From JAKLIN01 sp049288015 (GTDB taxonomy: Archaea; Nanobdellota; Nanobdellia; Pacearchaeales; GW2011-AR1): a stretch of DNA of 25,321 nucleotides. Shown here piece by piece: positions 1-7,682 of the stretch. The position numbers and the translations under genes are program-made. Within the stretch, counting starts at the first letter, position 1, and each line of letters opens with the position of its first letter. The notes under the pieces are model-generated. The model ran no database searches, was not told where the DNA came from, and was given only the letters and a program-made list of their open reading frames with translations. The DNA is taken from assembly GCA_049288015.1 (NCBI GenBank), contig JBAQGX010000005.1, positions 1-25,321 on the forward strand, written 5' to 3'.

Positions 1-1079
1 TAATTACTCTGATTAAAGTTTACATTTGTATAATTGTTGAAGAATGCAGACCAATTATTCAAAGCATTAGTGTATGAAGTTGAAAAGTTTGTATAGTTAT
101 TATATTGATTTGAATAGATACTTGAGAAGTTTGAATAGTTTGCATTCCATAATGGTTCCCCCCCACTTGCTATGACACTGCTCCAATTTTGTATTAATCC
201 ACTTCCATTCCAATTTAAGATCCAACCAGAAGCGTTTATGTTTAATGTTGTTGAATTATAATATCCATTAGGATTACTTGTTCCATAATATTCTGTCGAG
301 ATAGGAACACTGTTTTCGTAAAGAGTTCCATTTGAGTACAAACTTCCTCCGATGAATAAATTGTTCCATCTTAAAGTTGCGTTACCTAAATTAAACTGAC
401 TATCATAACCACTATAAGGAAGAAAACTTCCATTTATGTTTATATTTGAAACATTCAAATTAGAGAAGTTTACAGAATAGACTGTTCCATTAGAATATAG
501 GCTTCCTCCTATTATTGAAAGACCTCCATTTGTCCATCCTCCATTAAAGTTGAAGTTTCCAACTACTGAGGTGTTAAGAGGCATGAAGAAACTTGCGTTG
601 TAACCATTAAACAAACTTGCGTTGACGTTACTTAATCCAGAACCATTTCCGTAGAATATTCCTGATGCATTGATGTTTCCTGAAGAATTGATATTATTGG
701 AATAAACTTGATTGAAGAATTGTGTGGAAAGAGTATGAACCTGCCTTAATGTTCCGTTACGATATTCACATAAATAACTTGGGATGGAAGATAAAGTGTC
801 AGGGATTGTTAGATTAATGAATGCAGTACCATCACTCCCTGTTGTTATGACAATACTAGAATTTGAAAAGACAACGTTATTACATGCACTGTCTGTTGTC
901 CAGTTGAAAGTATAATTATAGGTTGTTCCGGGAGTTGTAAATCCTCCAGAAGTCAGGGGCTTGACATAAATTGGCATGGAACCAGCAGAAACTGCAGATC
1001 CGTTTATTATTACTACAAAAAAAAGTAAGAGGATCAGCAAAAATGCTTGTTTCTTAAGAATCCCACCTCCCTTTTTCAT
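1..1079 (-). CDS. Secreted sequon-rich surface protein with tail-fibre-like repeats (partial, N-terminal part)
   Basis: The reading frame is open from an ATG at 1079 to the left edge, so about 359 N-terminal residues are visible and the C-terminus is missing. It begins with a clear signal peptide: lysines, a run rich in L, F, V and I, then a small-residue end (SAVSAG). The rest is rich in N, S, T, G and Y and carries about two dozen N-x-S/T sequons. A GGSLYSNGT-x-Y unit occurs twice, next to an FNLGNATLRWNNLF segment that resembles the repeats preceding S74-type tips in phage tail fibres. An EPLWNANYSNFS segment follows near the edge. This suggests an exported, possibly N-glycosylated fibrous surface protein. 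A C-terminal intramolecular chaperone/peptidase or anchor may lie outside the window. A run of seven G (plus-strand C 158-164) lies in the frame. Function beyond surface location is unknown. Confidence 0.8.
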   Translation of the reverse strand, partial: MKKGGGILKKQAFLLILLLFFVVIINGSAVSAGSMPIYVKPLTSGGFTTPGTTYNYTFNWTTDSACNNVVFSNSSIVITTGSDGTAFINLTIPDTLSSIPSYLCEYRNGTLRQVHTLSTQFFNQVYSNNINSSGNINASGIFYGNGSGLSNVNASLFNGYNASFFMPLNTSVVGNFNFNGGWTNGGLSIIGGSLYSNGTVYSVNFSNLNVSNININGSFLPYSGYDSQFNLGNATLRWNNLFIGGSLYSNGTLYENSVPISTEYYGTSNPNGYYNSTTLNINASGWILNWNGSGLIQNWSSVIASGGEPLWNANYSNFSSIYSNQYNNYTNFSTSYTNALNNWSAFFNNYTNVNFNQSN

Positions 1080-1098
1080 ACACTCATATATTATAATA

Positions 1099-1109
1099 TA
1101 TATTTATAA
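1099..1109 (-). promoter_or_regulatory. TATA box of the secreted surface protein
   Basis: The minus strand reads TTATAAATATA, centred about 25 bases before the ATG at 1079. That spacing predicts a leaderless transcript separate from the upstream eS6 gene, which ends at 1130. Confidence 0.55.
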
Positions 1110-1129
1110 TAGTTTCGTTCAAATTGCTA

Positions 1130-1594
1130 TCATTGCGAAGAAGCGTTTGGAACAGTAGGTTTTGGTTCTTCCTTTGCCTTATTTTGTTCCGGGAAGATTT
1201 CAGAAAGTTTTTTGCTGCCTTCTTTTATGGTTTTCAGATTAATCTGGATCATTGCGGGTGAAATTGTCTGGCCTCTTACAGTTTTTCTTAATCTCAATCC
1301 CTTTGGTCTGTTTTTTGATCTTTTTCTTTTTCCTTCCTTCTTTGGACGCTTTTTCATGTCTTTTCCAAATCTAAGAAGAACTTTTTTCAGTCCTACTCCC
1401 TCAACGTTTTCTCTTGAGGGAAATCCTGCTGAATCACTTGCTCCTGCTATTTCAAATTCATACCCATTAAGCTCTGGAGATATTTCGTTTCCCTCTATTT
1501 TATCATGAAGTGATTTTCCAACTAGCTGCTCTGATTCAGATTCAATTTTGAATGTTTTTCCGGATTTTTCTGATAGGTTTATCTTAAATACCAT
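1130..1594 (-). CDS. rps6e: Small ribosomal subunit protein eS6
   Basis: This 154-residue protein is an archaeal/eukaryotic eS6, part of the small ribosomal subunit. The family core is plain: GYEFEIAGASDSAGFPSR in the first half, then a basic stretch ending in GLRLRKTVRGQTISPAMIQIN. The length is at the upper end for archaeal eS6 because of a charged, proline-containing tail (residues about 130-154) that is probably disordered. The start is supported by a TATA box about 27 bases upstream. The gene is divergent from the RecJ-like gene at 1700. It is one of the strongest archaeal markers in the window, since bacteria lack eS6. Confidence 0.95.
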   Translation of the reverse strand: MVFKINLSEKSGKTFKIESESEQLVGKSLHDKIEGNEISPELNGYEFEIAGASDSAGFPSRENVEGVGLKKVLLRFGKDMKKRPKKEGKRKRSKNRPKGLRLRKTVRGQTISPAMIQINLKTIKEGSKKLSEIFPEQNKAKEEPKPTVPNASSQ

Positions 1595-1615
1595 ATGTTA
1601 TTTTATTGAGAAATT

Positions 1616-1627
1616 GGTTTTTAAAAC
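1616..1627 (-). promoter_or_regulatory. TATA box of eS6
   Basis: The minus strand reads GTTTTAAAAACC, centred about 27 bases upstream of the eS6 ATG at 1594. Confidence 0.5.
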
Positions 1628-1652
1628 TTTGTTTATACTGGATTTCCTATAA

Positions 1653-1662
1653 TTTTTATAAG
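1653..1662 (+). promoter_or_regulatory. TATA box of the RecJ-like gene
   Basis: TTTTTATAAG lies about 42 bases before the ATG at 1700, which would give a short leader of about 15 bases. A second AT-rich stretch near 1683-1692 is too close to the start to be the main TATA box. Confidence 0.4.
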
Positions 1663-1699
1663 TGCAAAGCTTTTTTAATGAATATTTTATATGTAAATT

Positions 1700-3304
1700 A
1701 TGAATAACAAGAAATTTGTAAAAAAGAGCTTTTCAAGAGCTTTGCCGACATTCATTAAAAAGAAGATTGAAGAGATTATTTTTTCTTCGGAAGGATATTT
1801 TGAGATTCAAGGTCGTGTTAACAGAATCATCATGACAGCAGGTCCAACTGTTTTTGTTGTTTCTGATGGAACTGGTTCTTTGCAGCTAAAAGGTTTCGTA
1901 GGAGCTGGTGCTAGAGCATACCCTGAAATTGTTGAGGGAGACTGCATAAAAGCTCAGGTAAAACTTGGAGAATTCAATGGAGATACTGAAGGAGAAATTT
2001 CATTCATAAGCAAGCTTAATGATTACGAGAACAAAGAATTTTTGAGATCAATGGAGATGATTGAAAAAGAGAAAGCAAAAGTTGTTCCTCCAAAATTCCT
2101 TGTTGAGAGCAGAATTCTTGATAAGTTAAAAGACTCTTTCATAAAAGCTGCAACTCAGATAAGACTTGCAGTAATACAAGACAGACCTATTATAATCAGA
2201 CACCATAATGATGCAGACGGATACAGCTCGGGATTTTCACTTGAGAGAGCAATACTTCCTCTTATTGAGAAACAACACGGATCTGAAAAGGCCGGATGGG
2301 AATTTTTTACACGTGCTCCATGCGCAGCTCCTTTTTACGAGATTGATGATTCTATAAGAGATACTGCTTTATCATTGAGGAATGTTGCAAAGTTCTCAAA
2401 CAAAATGCCTCTTATTGTAATTGCAGATAATGGTTCTTCACAGGAAGATCTCATGGCAATAAAACAGGGGAAAGTTCACGGGACTGATTTTATTGTTGTT
2501 GATCATCACTTTTTTGATAAAGATGTTATTTCAAGTCAGGTTCTGGTTCATGTAAATCCATTTTTGGTTGGAGAAGACGGAGCTAATTTCTCGGCAGGAA
2601 TGTTGTGCTCGGAACTTGCAAGATTCATAAATCCTGAAGTTAAGAACATAGAACAGATTCCGGCAATGGCAGGTTTTGCAGACAGAATAGATATAGGCAA
2701 CCCAGAAGTTATGAAAAAGTATTTAGCAATTGCAGAAAAAGAAGGATATACAAAGAGTCTTCTTTCTGATATTGCTCTTGTCATTGATTATATTTCTTCA
2801 AAAGTTAGGTTCATGGAAGTCAGGGAATATATTGAAGTACTGTTCGGAGAGCCAAGAGACAAGCAGAAAGAACTTGTTTCATTGCTTGCACCTTATATAA
2901 GAGAACTTGATGAAAAGGCACTTAAAATTGGAAAATTAAATGCTCAGATTGAAAAGATAGGAAAGTCAAATTTACAATTGCTTTACTTTGATGAGTTTTT
3001 CCCCGGTTTCGGATTCTTTCCAAAACCTGGAAGGACTACTGGACTTTTGCATGATAACTTGCAGTTTGAAAAGAAAATTACAAGTCTTATAACTGTGGGA
3101 GTTATGGGATCTTCAGTTACAATACGTGCAACAGATGAGTCAAATTTTTCAGTTCATGATCTTATCAAGTTCATAAACACGAAAGCTCCTGATGCTTTTG
3201 CCGAGGGTGGAGGACACAAGAATGCTGGATCAATCACATTCCTCCCAAACAAGCAGAAAGAAGTTGTGAAATTGCTCAAAGATTTTATAAAAGAAAGAAA
3301 TTAA
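1700..3304 (+). CDS. RecJ-like DHH-family phosphoesterase/exonuclease with N-terminal OB domain
   Basis: The 534-residue protein has an N-terminal OB-fold-like domain (about 33-108), a DHH domain and a C-terminal DHHA1 domain. Metal-binding DHH motifs are visible: HNDADG (169-174), ADNGSS (242-247) and VDHH (267-270). The DHHA1 signature GGGHKNAG is at 503-510. Archaeal proteins of this type are RecJ/GAN relatives, single-strand-specific exonucleases tied to the replisome or repair; some members hydrolyse short oligonucleotides or modified nucleotides. All expected metal ligands appear present, so it should be active. It stands alone, divergent from eS6 and tail-to-tail with aIF5B, with stop codons only four bases apart. 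The exact substrate cannot be read from sequence. Confidence 0.85.
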   Translation: MNNKKFVKKSFSRALPTFIKKKIEEIIFSSEGYFEIQGRVNRIIMTAGPTVFVVSDGTGSLQLKGFVGAGARAYPEIVEGDCIKAQVKLGEFNGDTEGEISFISKLNDYENKEFLRSMEMIEKEKAKVVPPKFLVESRILDKLKDSFIKAATQIRLAVIQDRPIIIRHHNDADGYSSGFSLERAILPLIEKQHGSEKAGWEFFTRAPCAAPFYEIDDSIRDTALSLRNVAKFSNKMPLIVIADNGSSQEDLMAIKQGKVHGTDFIVVDHHFFDKDVISSQVLVHVNPFLVGEDGANFSAGMLCSELARFINPEVKNIEQIPAMAGFADRIDIGNPEVMKKYLAIAEKEGYTKSLLSDIALVIDYISSKVRFMEVREYIEVLFGEPRDKQKELVSLLAPYIRELDEKALKIGKLNAQIEKIGKSNLQLLYFDEFFPGFGFFPKPGRTTGLLHDNLQFEKKITSLITVGVMGSSVTIRATDESNFSVHDLIKFINTKAPDAFAEGGGHKNAGSITFLPNKQKEVVKLLKDFIKERN

Positions 3305-3308
3305 ATTT

Positions 3309-5060
3309 TTATTTTCCCCACTCTGGGCTCTTTTCTCTTTTTATGTTTGCAATCTCTTGCAGAATTGAAATTTCGTGGGAGGAAAGCAAATCTTTATTTT
3401 TCTTGAAATTTTTGAATTGTGATTCTGACAAATCGGTGTAGAGAAACTCCTTGTCTTTCAATTTTCTCTCGAAATTTGTTCCGGGAATTGATATAGCAAC
3501 TTCCATATCTTCATGAGCTTCGTCCACAGAATTCTTTTCTAATTGTATGTTTTTTATTCTTCCGATCTTTTCTCCGTAGACATCAATCATGTTTATTCCG
3601 TGGATCAATCTTCCAGCTTCAACTTTAACTCCAAAGATTGCAGGATTTGTATTCCTGAAAACATACTGGTTGAGAATTCTTATCTTACACAATGATGCAA
3701 GATCCATCATTCTTTTCTTTTCTATCTCTCTGCTCTTTTCCTCTCTGAATTCTGTAAGATTATCTATCAGTTTGTATACTACTTCATCTGTGATAATTTT
3801 TATCTGATTGCTGACAAGAGGCTTTGCATCTTCGTCAACAGACACATTGAATCCAACAATCACTGCGTCAATTTCATTTATTTCTAGATTTGCTTTCGCA
3901 GAGATTATATCTGTTTTGCTTATTTTTCCTATTCCTGCTTTTACAATTGGAATATTGCTTTGCCTTAGCAATACTAACAGTGCTTCAAGACTTCCAAGCG
4001 AGTCCGCTTTTGCAATAATTCCTTGAGAGTCTGTTTTTATGCTTTCTGAAATCTCTTTCTTGAATGTTTTCTCAATTTCACTTTTGTTGTTGTCAAATTC
4101 CATGAAAGGCATTCCAGGCAGTATGTCCATTTTTTCAATTAATTGCAATCTCAATCCAGTTGATGCTAAAACTTTATCCTTTGGGGTAAATTTGGAACTC
4201 AACGGAAGTATTTCTTCAAGAACTCTTATTTTTGTCACAATTGCTTTTCCATCGAGATCTGAGATTGCTATTTCATCTCTTTTTGATAATTCTCCGTCGT
4301 AAAGAATTGCTTCTGCATAATTCATTTCCTTTTCCTTTTTAACTTCAAGTATGACTCCTTTTGCTTTTTCTCCAAGCTCCAATTTATTCTGAAGATATTT
4401 CTGGCTTAATCCACATAGCATAATAATCAATTCTTGTATTCCTTCTCCTGTTTTTGCAGAGCAGGGGATTAGAGCGATCTTCTTTGTGAAATCTGTGATG
4501 TTGTAAAATAAATCTGCGTCAAATTCGTAGCTGTCAAGTGCTCCGATAAGCATCAGATATTTTTCTTCAAACATTTGCCTTATATGAATTGGCTGTGATT
4601 CAATATTTTCTTTTATTCCTGAATCTTTTTTTGATCGCCATCCAGATATATTATCAATTTTATTGAGTGCTATTATAAATGGAGTCTTGTTATATTTTAA
4701 TATCTGGATTACTTCTGCAGTCTGGGGCTTTATTCCTTCGTTGATATCGATTACAAGAACAGCAAGATCTGCAAGGCTTCCTCCTCTCTTTCTTAGATTT
4801 GTGAAAGCTGCGTGTCCTGGCGTGTCTATAAATAAAAATCCAGGAATGTCTAGTTTTATTCCAGTTTCATCAATCAAAGGGCAGGCATTTCTAAGCATTT
4901 CCATAGGATAGAGCGTGAAAGAAATCTTTTGAGTTATTCCTCCTGCTTCAGTTTTTTGTATAGAGCTCTGCCTAATTTTGTCAAGCAAAGATGTTTTTCC
5001 GTGATCTACATGTCCGCAGACAGTCACTATTGGCTGCCTAATCTTTTTAGATTCTGTCAT
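3309..5060 (-). CDS. infB: Translation initiation factor aIF5B (IF2-like GTPase)
   Basis: The 583-residue protein is the archaeal/eukaryotic type of IF2, which promotes subunit joining and initiator tRNA placement. The GTPase motifs are intact: G1 GHVDHGKT (16-23), the switch I threonine in GGITQ (40-44), G3 DTPGH (79-83), G4 NKID (133-136) and G5 SAKTGEG. After these come the beta-barrel domain, a domain III (GSLEALLVLL region) and a domain IV with PAIFGVKV. It lacks the long N-terminal extension of bacterial IF2, as expected for Archaea. A TATA box lies about 25 bases upstream. It is convergent with the RecJ-like gene. Confidence 0.95.
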   Translation of the reverse strand: MTESKKIRQPIVTVCGHVDHGKTSLLDKIRQSSIQKTEAGGITQKISFTLYPMEMLRNACPLIDETGIKLDIPGFLFIDTPGHAAFTNLRKRGGSLADLAVLVIDINEGIKPQTAEVIQILKYNKTPFIIALNKIDNISGWRSKKDSGIKENIESQPIHIRQMFEEKYLMLIGALDSYEFDADLFYNITDFTKKIALIPCSAKTGEGIQELIIMLCGLSQKYLQNKLELGEKAKGVILEVKKEKEMNYAEAILYDGELSKRDEIAISDLDGKAIVTKIRVLEEILPLSSKFTPKDKVLASTGLRLQLIEKMDILPGMPFMEFDNNKSEIEKTFKKEISESIKTDSQGIIAKADSLGSLEALLVLLRQSNIPIVKAGIGKISKTDIISAKANLEINEIDAVIVGFNVSVDEDAKPLVSNQIKIITDEVVYKLIDNLTEFREEKSREIEKKRMMDLASLCKIRILNQYVFRNTNPAIFGVKVEAGRLIHGINMIDVYGEKIGRIKNIQLEKNSVDEAHEDMEVAISIPGTNFERKLKDKEFLYTDLSESQFKNFKKNKDLLSSHEISILQEIANIKREKSPEWGK

Positions 5061-5079
5061 ATACTTTCAATGGTGAAAT

Positions 5080-5090
5080 TCTTTTTAAAG
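5080..5090 (-). promoter_or_regulatory. TATA box of aIF5B
   Basis: The minus strand reads CTTTAAAAAGA, centred about 25 bases upstream of the ATG at 5060. Confidence 0.45.
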
Positions 5091-5156
5091 ATTAAGTTCT
5101 TATGTTGCTAAGATTAAGAAGTAAATAAAGTTCTTCCTATTCTCTGATTGTTAAAA

Positions 5157-5873
5157 TTATAACCATCCAATAAGCACAGCAATTCCTACTAAGAACATTA
5201 ATATCCCTGCAATAAGATGCATTAGTTTTATGTTTCTGTCTCTCCACTCTGAGACGTTTTCTATTTTTGTAAATCCATAATGTATTAGCAATGTTATTAT
5301 TAACATTGGGAGAACAAACAAGAAGTTGTAATATAATAACCAGGGAAGAGCTCCTAAAATTCCAAGATTTGATAATAATCCAGATGCAATTATATAAGGG
5401 CCGATAGTGCAAGGGAGAAGGAATAGTGTCACAACAAATCCTACAATAAATGCTCCAAGAGGAGAGGTTATCTTTTCGATTATTTTTTTTACTTTTGGCC
5501 TGAATGAAAGAGGCATTTCTGTTGCAAATTCTCCTTTTTTATAATTGAAGAATTCTTTTACATTAAGAGCTCCTACAGTCATTGAGATTATTCCAAGGGC
5601 ATCATAAAAATATACCGAATTCTCTCTCAGAATGCTTGCGAATGTCCTAAAGAAGGGAACAATTATTATTCCATAGAATAAGTATTCAAGGAATACAGCA
5701 AGGCAAAAAGCCAATCCTCCAAGAAGAACTTTTTTTCTTTTGCTTGGATTGTTAATAAGTATAGAAAGCAAAACCATCATAAGGACTGCAAAAGCGCATG
5801 GATTAACGGAATCTGCAAGAGCTAAAGGGGTTATCTTAAGAAGTAGTGCACTTATTGATGAGATATCTATCAT
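5157..5873 (-). CDS. CcdA/DsbD-like membrane thiol-disulfide transporter
   Basis: The 238-residue polytopic membrane protein has about six hydrophobic segments. Two membrane cysteines sit in family-like motifs: NPCAFAVL (C26) and LLPCTIGPY (C155). In the CcdA/DsbD family this pair carries reducing equivalents across the membrane to an outside thioredoxin-like partner. The gene starts three bases after the stop of the anchored thioredoxin-like gene, so the two very likely form an operon and a functional pair. No cytochrome c maturation gene is in view, so the likely role is redox control of secreted cysteine-containing proteins. The direction of electron flow is inferred from the family only. 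Confidence 0.85.
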   Translation of the reverse strand: MIDISSISALLLKITPLALADSVNPCAFAVLMMVLLSILINNPSKRKKVLLGGLAFCLAVFLEYLFYGIIIVPFFRTFASILRENSVYFYDALGIISMTVGALNVKEFFNYKKGEFATEMPLSFRPKVKKIIEKITSPLGAFIVGFVVTLFLLPCTIGPYIIASGLLSNLGILGALPWLLYYNFLFVLPMLIITLLIHYGFTKIENVSEWRDRNIKLMHLIAGILMFLVGIAVLIGWL

Positions 5874-5876
5874 AAT

Positions 5877-6230
5877 TTAGCAGCCAGTTAGATTCTTTAA
5901 TTTGTCAATGGATTGAACTCCTAAATAGGTTGTTCCATTAATAATCCAGGTTGGCGTTCCCTGTATTCCAAGGTTATTGCAGAGCGTCTGATTATAATAG
6001 CAGTCTGTCGAGTTAAGATATTGATAACTGCTTCCGAATAATGCTTCCTGCTCTGCACAGAAATGACATCCCAACTGGACGTATATTTGAGAGTTGACTC
6101 CAATGCATTTTGCCAAATCTGCAGAAACTCCGCTTCCCTTATTGGCATATTGCAAATAAATTATCAATCCTGCAATTATTATGACCGCAACAATTACCAG
6201 AAATGTTACAAGACTACTCTTTTTTTTCAT
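5877..6230 (-). CDS. Membrane-anchored thioredoxin-like protein, VKOR-partner type
   Basis: This 117-residue protein has one N-terminal membrane helix (about 7-27) and an external thioredoxin-like domain. The active-site motif is CHFC (C55-C58) followed by AEQEALFG, and a cis-proline motif GTPTW is at 91-95. Further cysteines are C42, C77, C84 and C117, with the end motif LTGC. This pattern closely matches the thioredoxin domain fused to bacterial VKOR homologues, but no VKOR part is encoded here. It is the first gene of a two-gene unit with the CcdA-like protein, three bases downstream. It probably exchanges disulfides with secreted proteins and is recharged by the CcdA-like partner. Confidence 0.85.
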   Translation of the reverse strand: MKKKSSLVTFLVIVAVIIIAGLIIYLQYANKGSGVSADLAKCIGVNSQIYVQLGCHFCAEQEALFGSSYQYLNSTDCYYNQTLCNNLGIQGTPTWIINGTTYLGVQSIDKLKNLTGC

Positions 6231-6250
6231 GTTTAGAATATAGAATAAAT

Positions 6251-6262
6251 CTATTTTAAATG
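6251..6262 (-). promoter_or_regulatory. TATA box of the thiol-redox operon
   Basis: The minus strand reads CATTTAAAATAG, centred about 26 bases upstream of the ATG at 6230. Confidence 0.45.
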
Positions 6263-6276
6263 TTTTTATGTAGACA

Positions 6277-6585
6277 TTAATAATCTGGCAATTCTTCCTG
6301 ATTTCTGTGTCCTGGCTTTTCAGTTCTCACTTTTTCTTGAGGTTTTTCGCTGCTTCCCGATGATACAGCCTCTTCCATTTCTTTTTCTGATATGGAATTA
6401 ATCATTTCTTTGAACTTCTTGAAATCACTTGCAAGAATTCTTACACCTGATTTTGTAAAACCTGTGTATTTGTCACTGCTTACGTATTCCCTTATTGTAA
6501 GGCCTCTTCTGTCTCCAAAGTCATCAATTCTTACGACAATATCTGTATTTGGATTCTTGTTTATTCTTCCTATTTCTTTATCCAT
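6277..6585 (-). CDS. PC4-like transcriptional coactivator / ssDNA-binding protein
   Basis: The first 65 residues of this 102-residue protein fit the PC4/p15 fold: DIVVRIDDFGDRRGLTIREY, then GFTKSGVRILASDFKKFKEMI. PC4 proteins bind single-stranded DNA as dimers and act in transcription and in DNA protection. The C-terminal third (about 70-102) is charged, low in hydrophobics and probably disordered. The gene has its own TATA box, which overlaps the end of the upstream small membrane-protein gene. The family assignment is by pattern recognition; the role in this organism is not known. Confidence 0.75.
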   Translation of the reverse strand: MDKEIGRINKNPNTDIVVRIDDFGDRRGLTIREYVSSDKYTGFTKSGVRILASDFKKFKEMINSISEKEMEEAVSSGSSEKPQEKVRTEKPGHRNQEELPDY

Positions 6586-6603
6586 ATTTAGAACATAATA
6601 TGT

Positions 6604-6615
6604 TGTTTTATAAAA
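6604..6615 (-). promoter_or_regulatory. TATA box of the PC4-like gene
   Basis: The minus strand reads ATTTTATAAAAC, centred about 25 bases upstream of the ATG at 6585 and abutting the stop codon of the upstream gene at 6616. Confidence 0.5.
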
Positions 6616-6807
6616 TTATTTGTTCTGAGGTGGCTTACATTTTCCGCACTTTGTATAGAAACCTGCTATGACAAATTCACTAATCCCTATAATTCCGCAG
6701 GCAATCCAGTCAAGTCGTTTGTCGAAAAGGTAAATTATAACCATTGCCACTGCAAAAGCCATTATTCCGTAAATAAGTTGAAAGAAGAAATTGAACTTGT
6801 ATTCCAT
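6616..6807 (-). CDS. Small two-helix membrane protein with C-terminal CxxC
   Basis: The 63-residue protein has two predicted membrane helices (about 8-27 and 34-50) and ends with a short tail containing CGKC. I do not recognise a family. A TATA box about 25 bases upstream of the ATG supports it as a real gene. The terminal cysteine pair could bind metal or be redox-active; nothing else in the sequence decides this. Confidence 0.6.
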   Translation of the reverse strand: MEYKFNFFFQLIYGIMAFAVAMVIIYLFDKRLDWIACGIIGISEFVIAGFYTKCGKCKPPQNK

Positions 6808-6825
6808 TATATTTTGAGCAATCTT

Positions 6826-6837
6826 GTTTTTATAAAC
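6826..6837 (-). promoter_or_regulatory. TATA box of the small membrane protein
   Basis: The minus strand reads GTTTATAAAAAC, centred about 25 bases upstream of the ATG at 6807. A plus-strand TATA box at 6852-6861 serves the divergent uppP gene. Confidence 0.5.
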
Positions 6838-6851
6838 TTTCTTTCAAAGGA

Positions 6852-6861
6852 TTTATAAATT
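6852..6861 (+). promoter_or_regulatory. TATA box of uppP
   Basis: TTTATAAATT is centred about 25 bases before the ATG at 6881, predicting a leaderless mRNA. Confidence 0.5.
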
Positions 6862-6880
6862 TTTAATATTTTCATAAGAC

Positions 6881-7642
6881 ATGATTTCATTGTTGCAGGC
6901 TTTAATATATAGCATTGTTCAGGGAATAACAGAGTGGCTTCCCGTGAGCAGCTCGGCACATATAGCCCTTTTGCAGAATCTTTTTGGATTTCAAAGCCTT
7001 CCTTTCATTGTTTTTCTTCAATTTGCTAGCATCCTTGCGGTTATTTTTGTGTTTTGGAAAGACATTGTGAAACTATTTAATTTCAAGGACAAAGAAAGCC
7101 GGAAATATTGGGGAATGCTTATCATTGCGCTTATTCCTGTCTTAATTGTGGGATATTTCTTCCAGAAATTTCGAGTGCAGCTTTCAAGTTTCTTTTTTAT
7201 AGGGATATTTTTTATGATAAGCGGGGTCATTGTTTATTCAACAAAGTTTGTCAATCACAAGGAGGGTAAGAAGTTAGGTTGGTTTGATTCCTTGTTCATT
7301 GGAGTAATTCAAGTTGTTTCACTTTTCCCGGGAATTTCAAGAAGCGGTTCAACAATTTCTGCGGGAATATATAGAGGAATAAAAAAGGAAGATGCAGTAA
7401 GATTCTCATTCTTGCTTGGAGTTCTTACAATACTCGCAGCATCTGCTTTGGAATTGAAGAATTTGGCATTACAGAGCATAAGTTATTCTATACTGATTAC
7501 AACATTTGTATTAACATTTTTAGTCAGCATCTTTGCAATAAGAGTTCTTCTTAGAATCGTGAAGGGAGACAAGTTTTACAGATTTGGGATTTATGATTTT
7601 ATTCTTGGGTTAATTGTTTTTATCTGGAGTTTTGTACACTAA
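6881..7642 (+). CDS. uppP: Undecaprenyl-diphosphatase family protein (UppP/BacA)
   Basis: The 253-residue polytopic membrane protein has both family motifs: QGITEWLPVSSSAH (14-27) and PGISRSGST (150-158), which hold the catalytic Glu, Ser, His and Arg residues. UppP removes one phosphate from polyprenyl diphosphate so the lipid carrier can be reused. Archaea without peptidoglycan use such carriers (dolichyl type) for N-glycosylation and surface polysaccharide. The many sequon-rich secreted proteins in this window make that use plausible here, but it is an inference. The gene is divergent from the small membrane-protein gene and is followed 40 bases later by another membrane-protein gene. Confidence 0.9.
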   Translation: MISLLQALIYSIVQGITEWLPVSSSAHIALLQNLFGFQSLPFIVFLQFASILAVIFVFWKDIVKLFNFKDKESRKYWGMLIIALIPVLIVGYFFQKFRVQLSSFFFIGIFFMISGVIVYSTKFVNHKEGKKLGWFDSLFIGVIQVVSLFPGISRSGSTISAGIYRGIKKEDAVRFSFLLGVLTILAASALELKNLALQSISYSILITTFVLTFLVSIFAIRVLLRIVKGDKFYRFGIYDFILGLIVFIWSFVH

Positions 7643-7652
7643 AAAGAGCAAT

Positions 7653-7662
7653 GCTTTTAAAT
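7653..7662 (+). promoter_or_regulatory. TATA box of the gene at 7683
   Basis: GCTTTTAAAT is centred about 25 bases before the ATG at 7683. Confidence 0.4.
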
Positions 7663-7682
7663 TCTGTAATTCTTTATAGCAT

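Noticed and set aside
5137..5412. Frame of 91 codons inside the CcdA-like gene
   Set aside because: It overlaps the strongly supported CcdA-like frame out of phase and has no family features.
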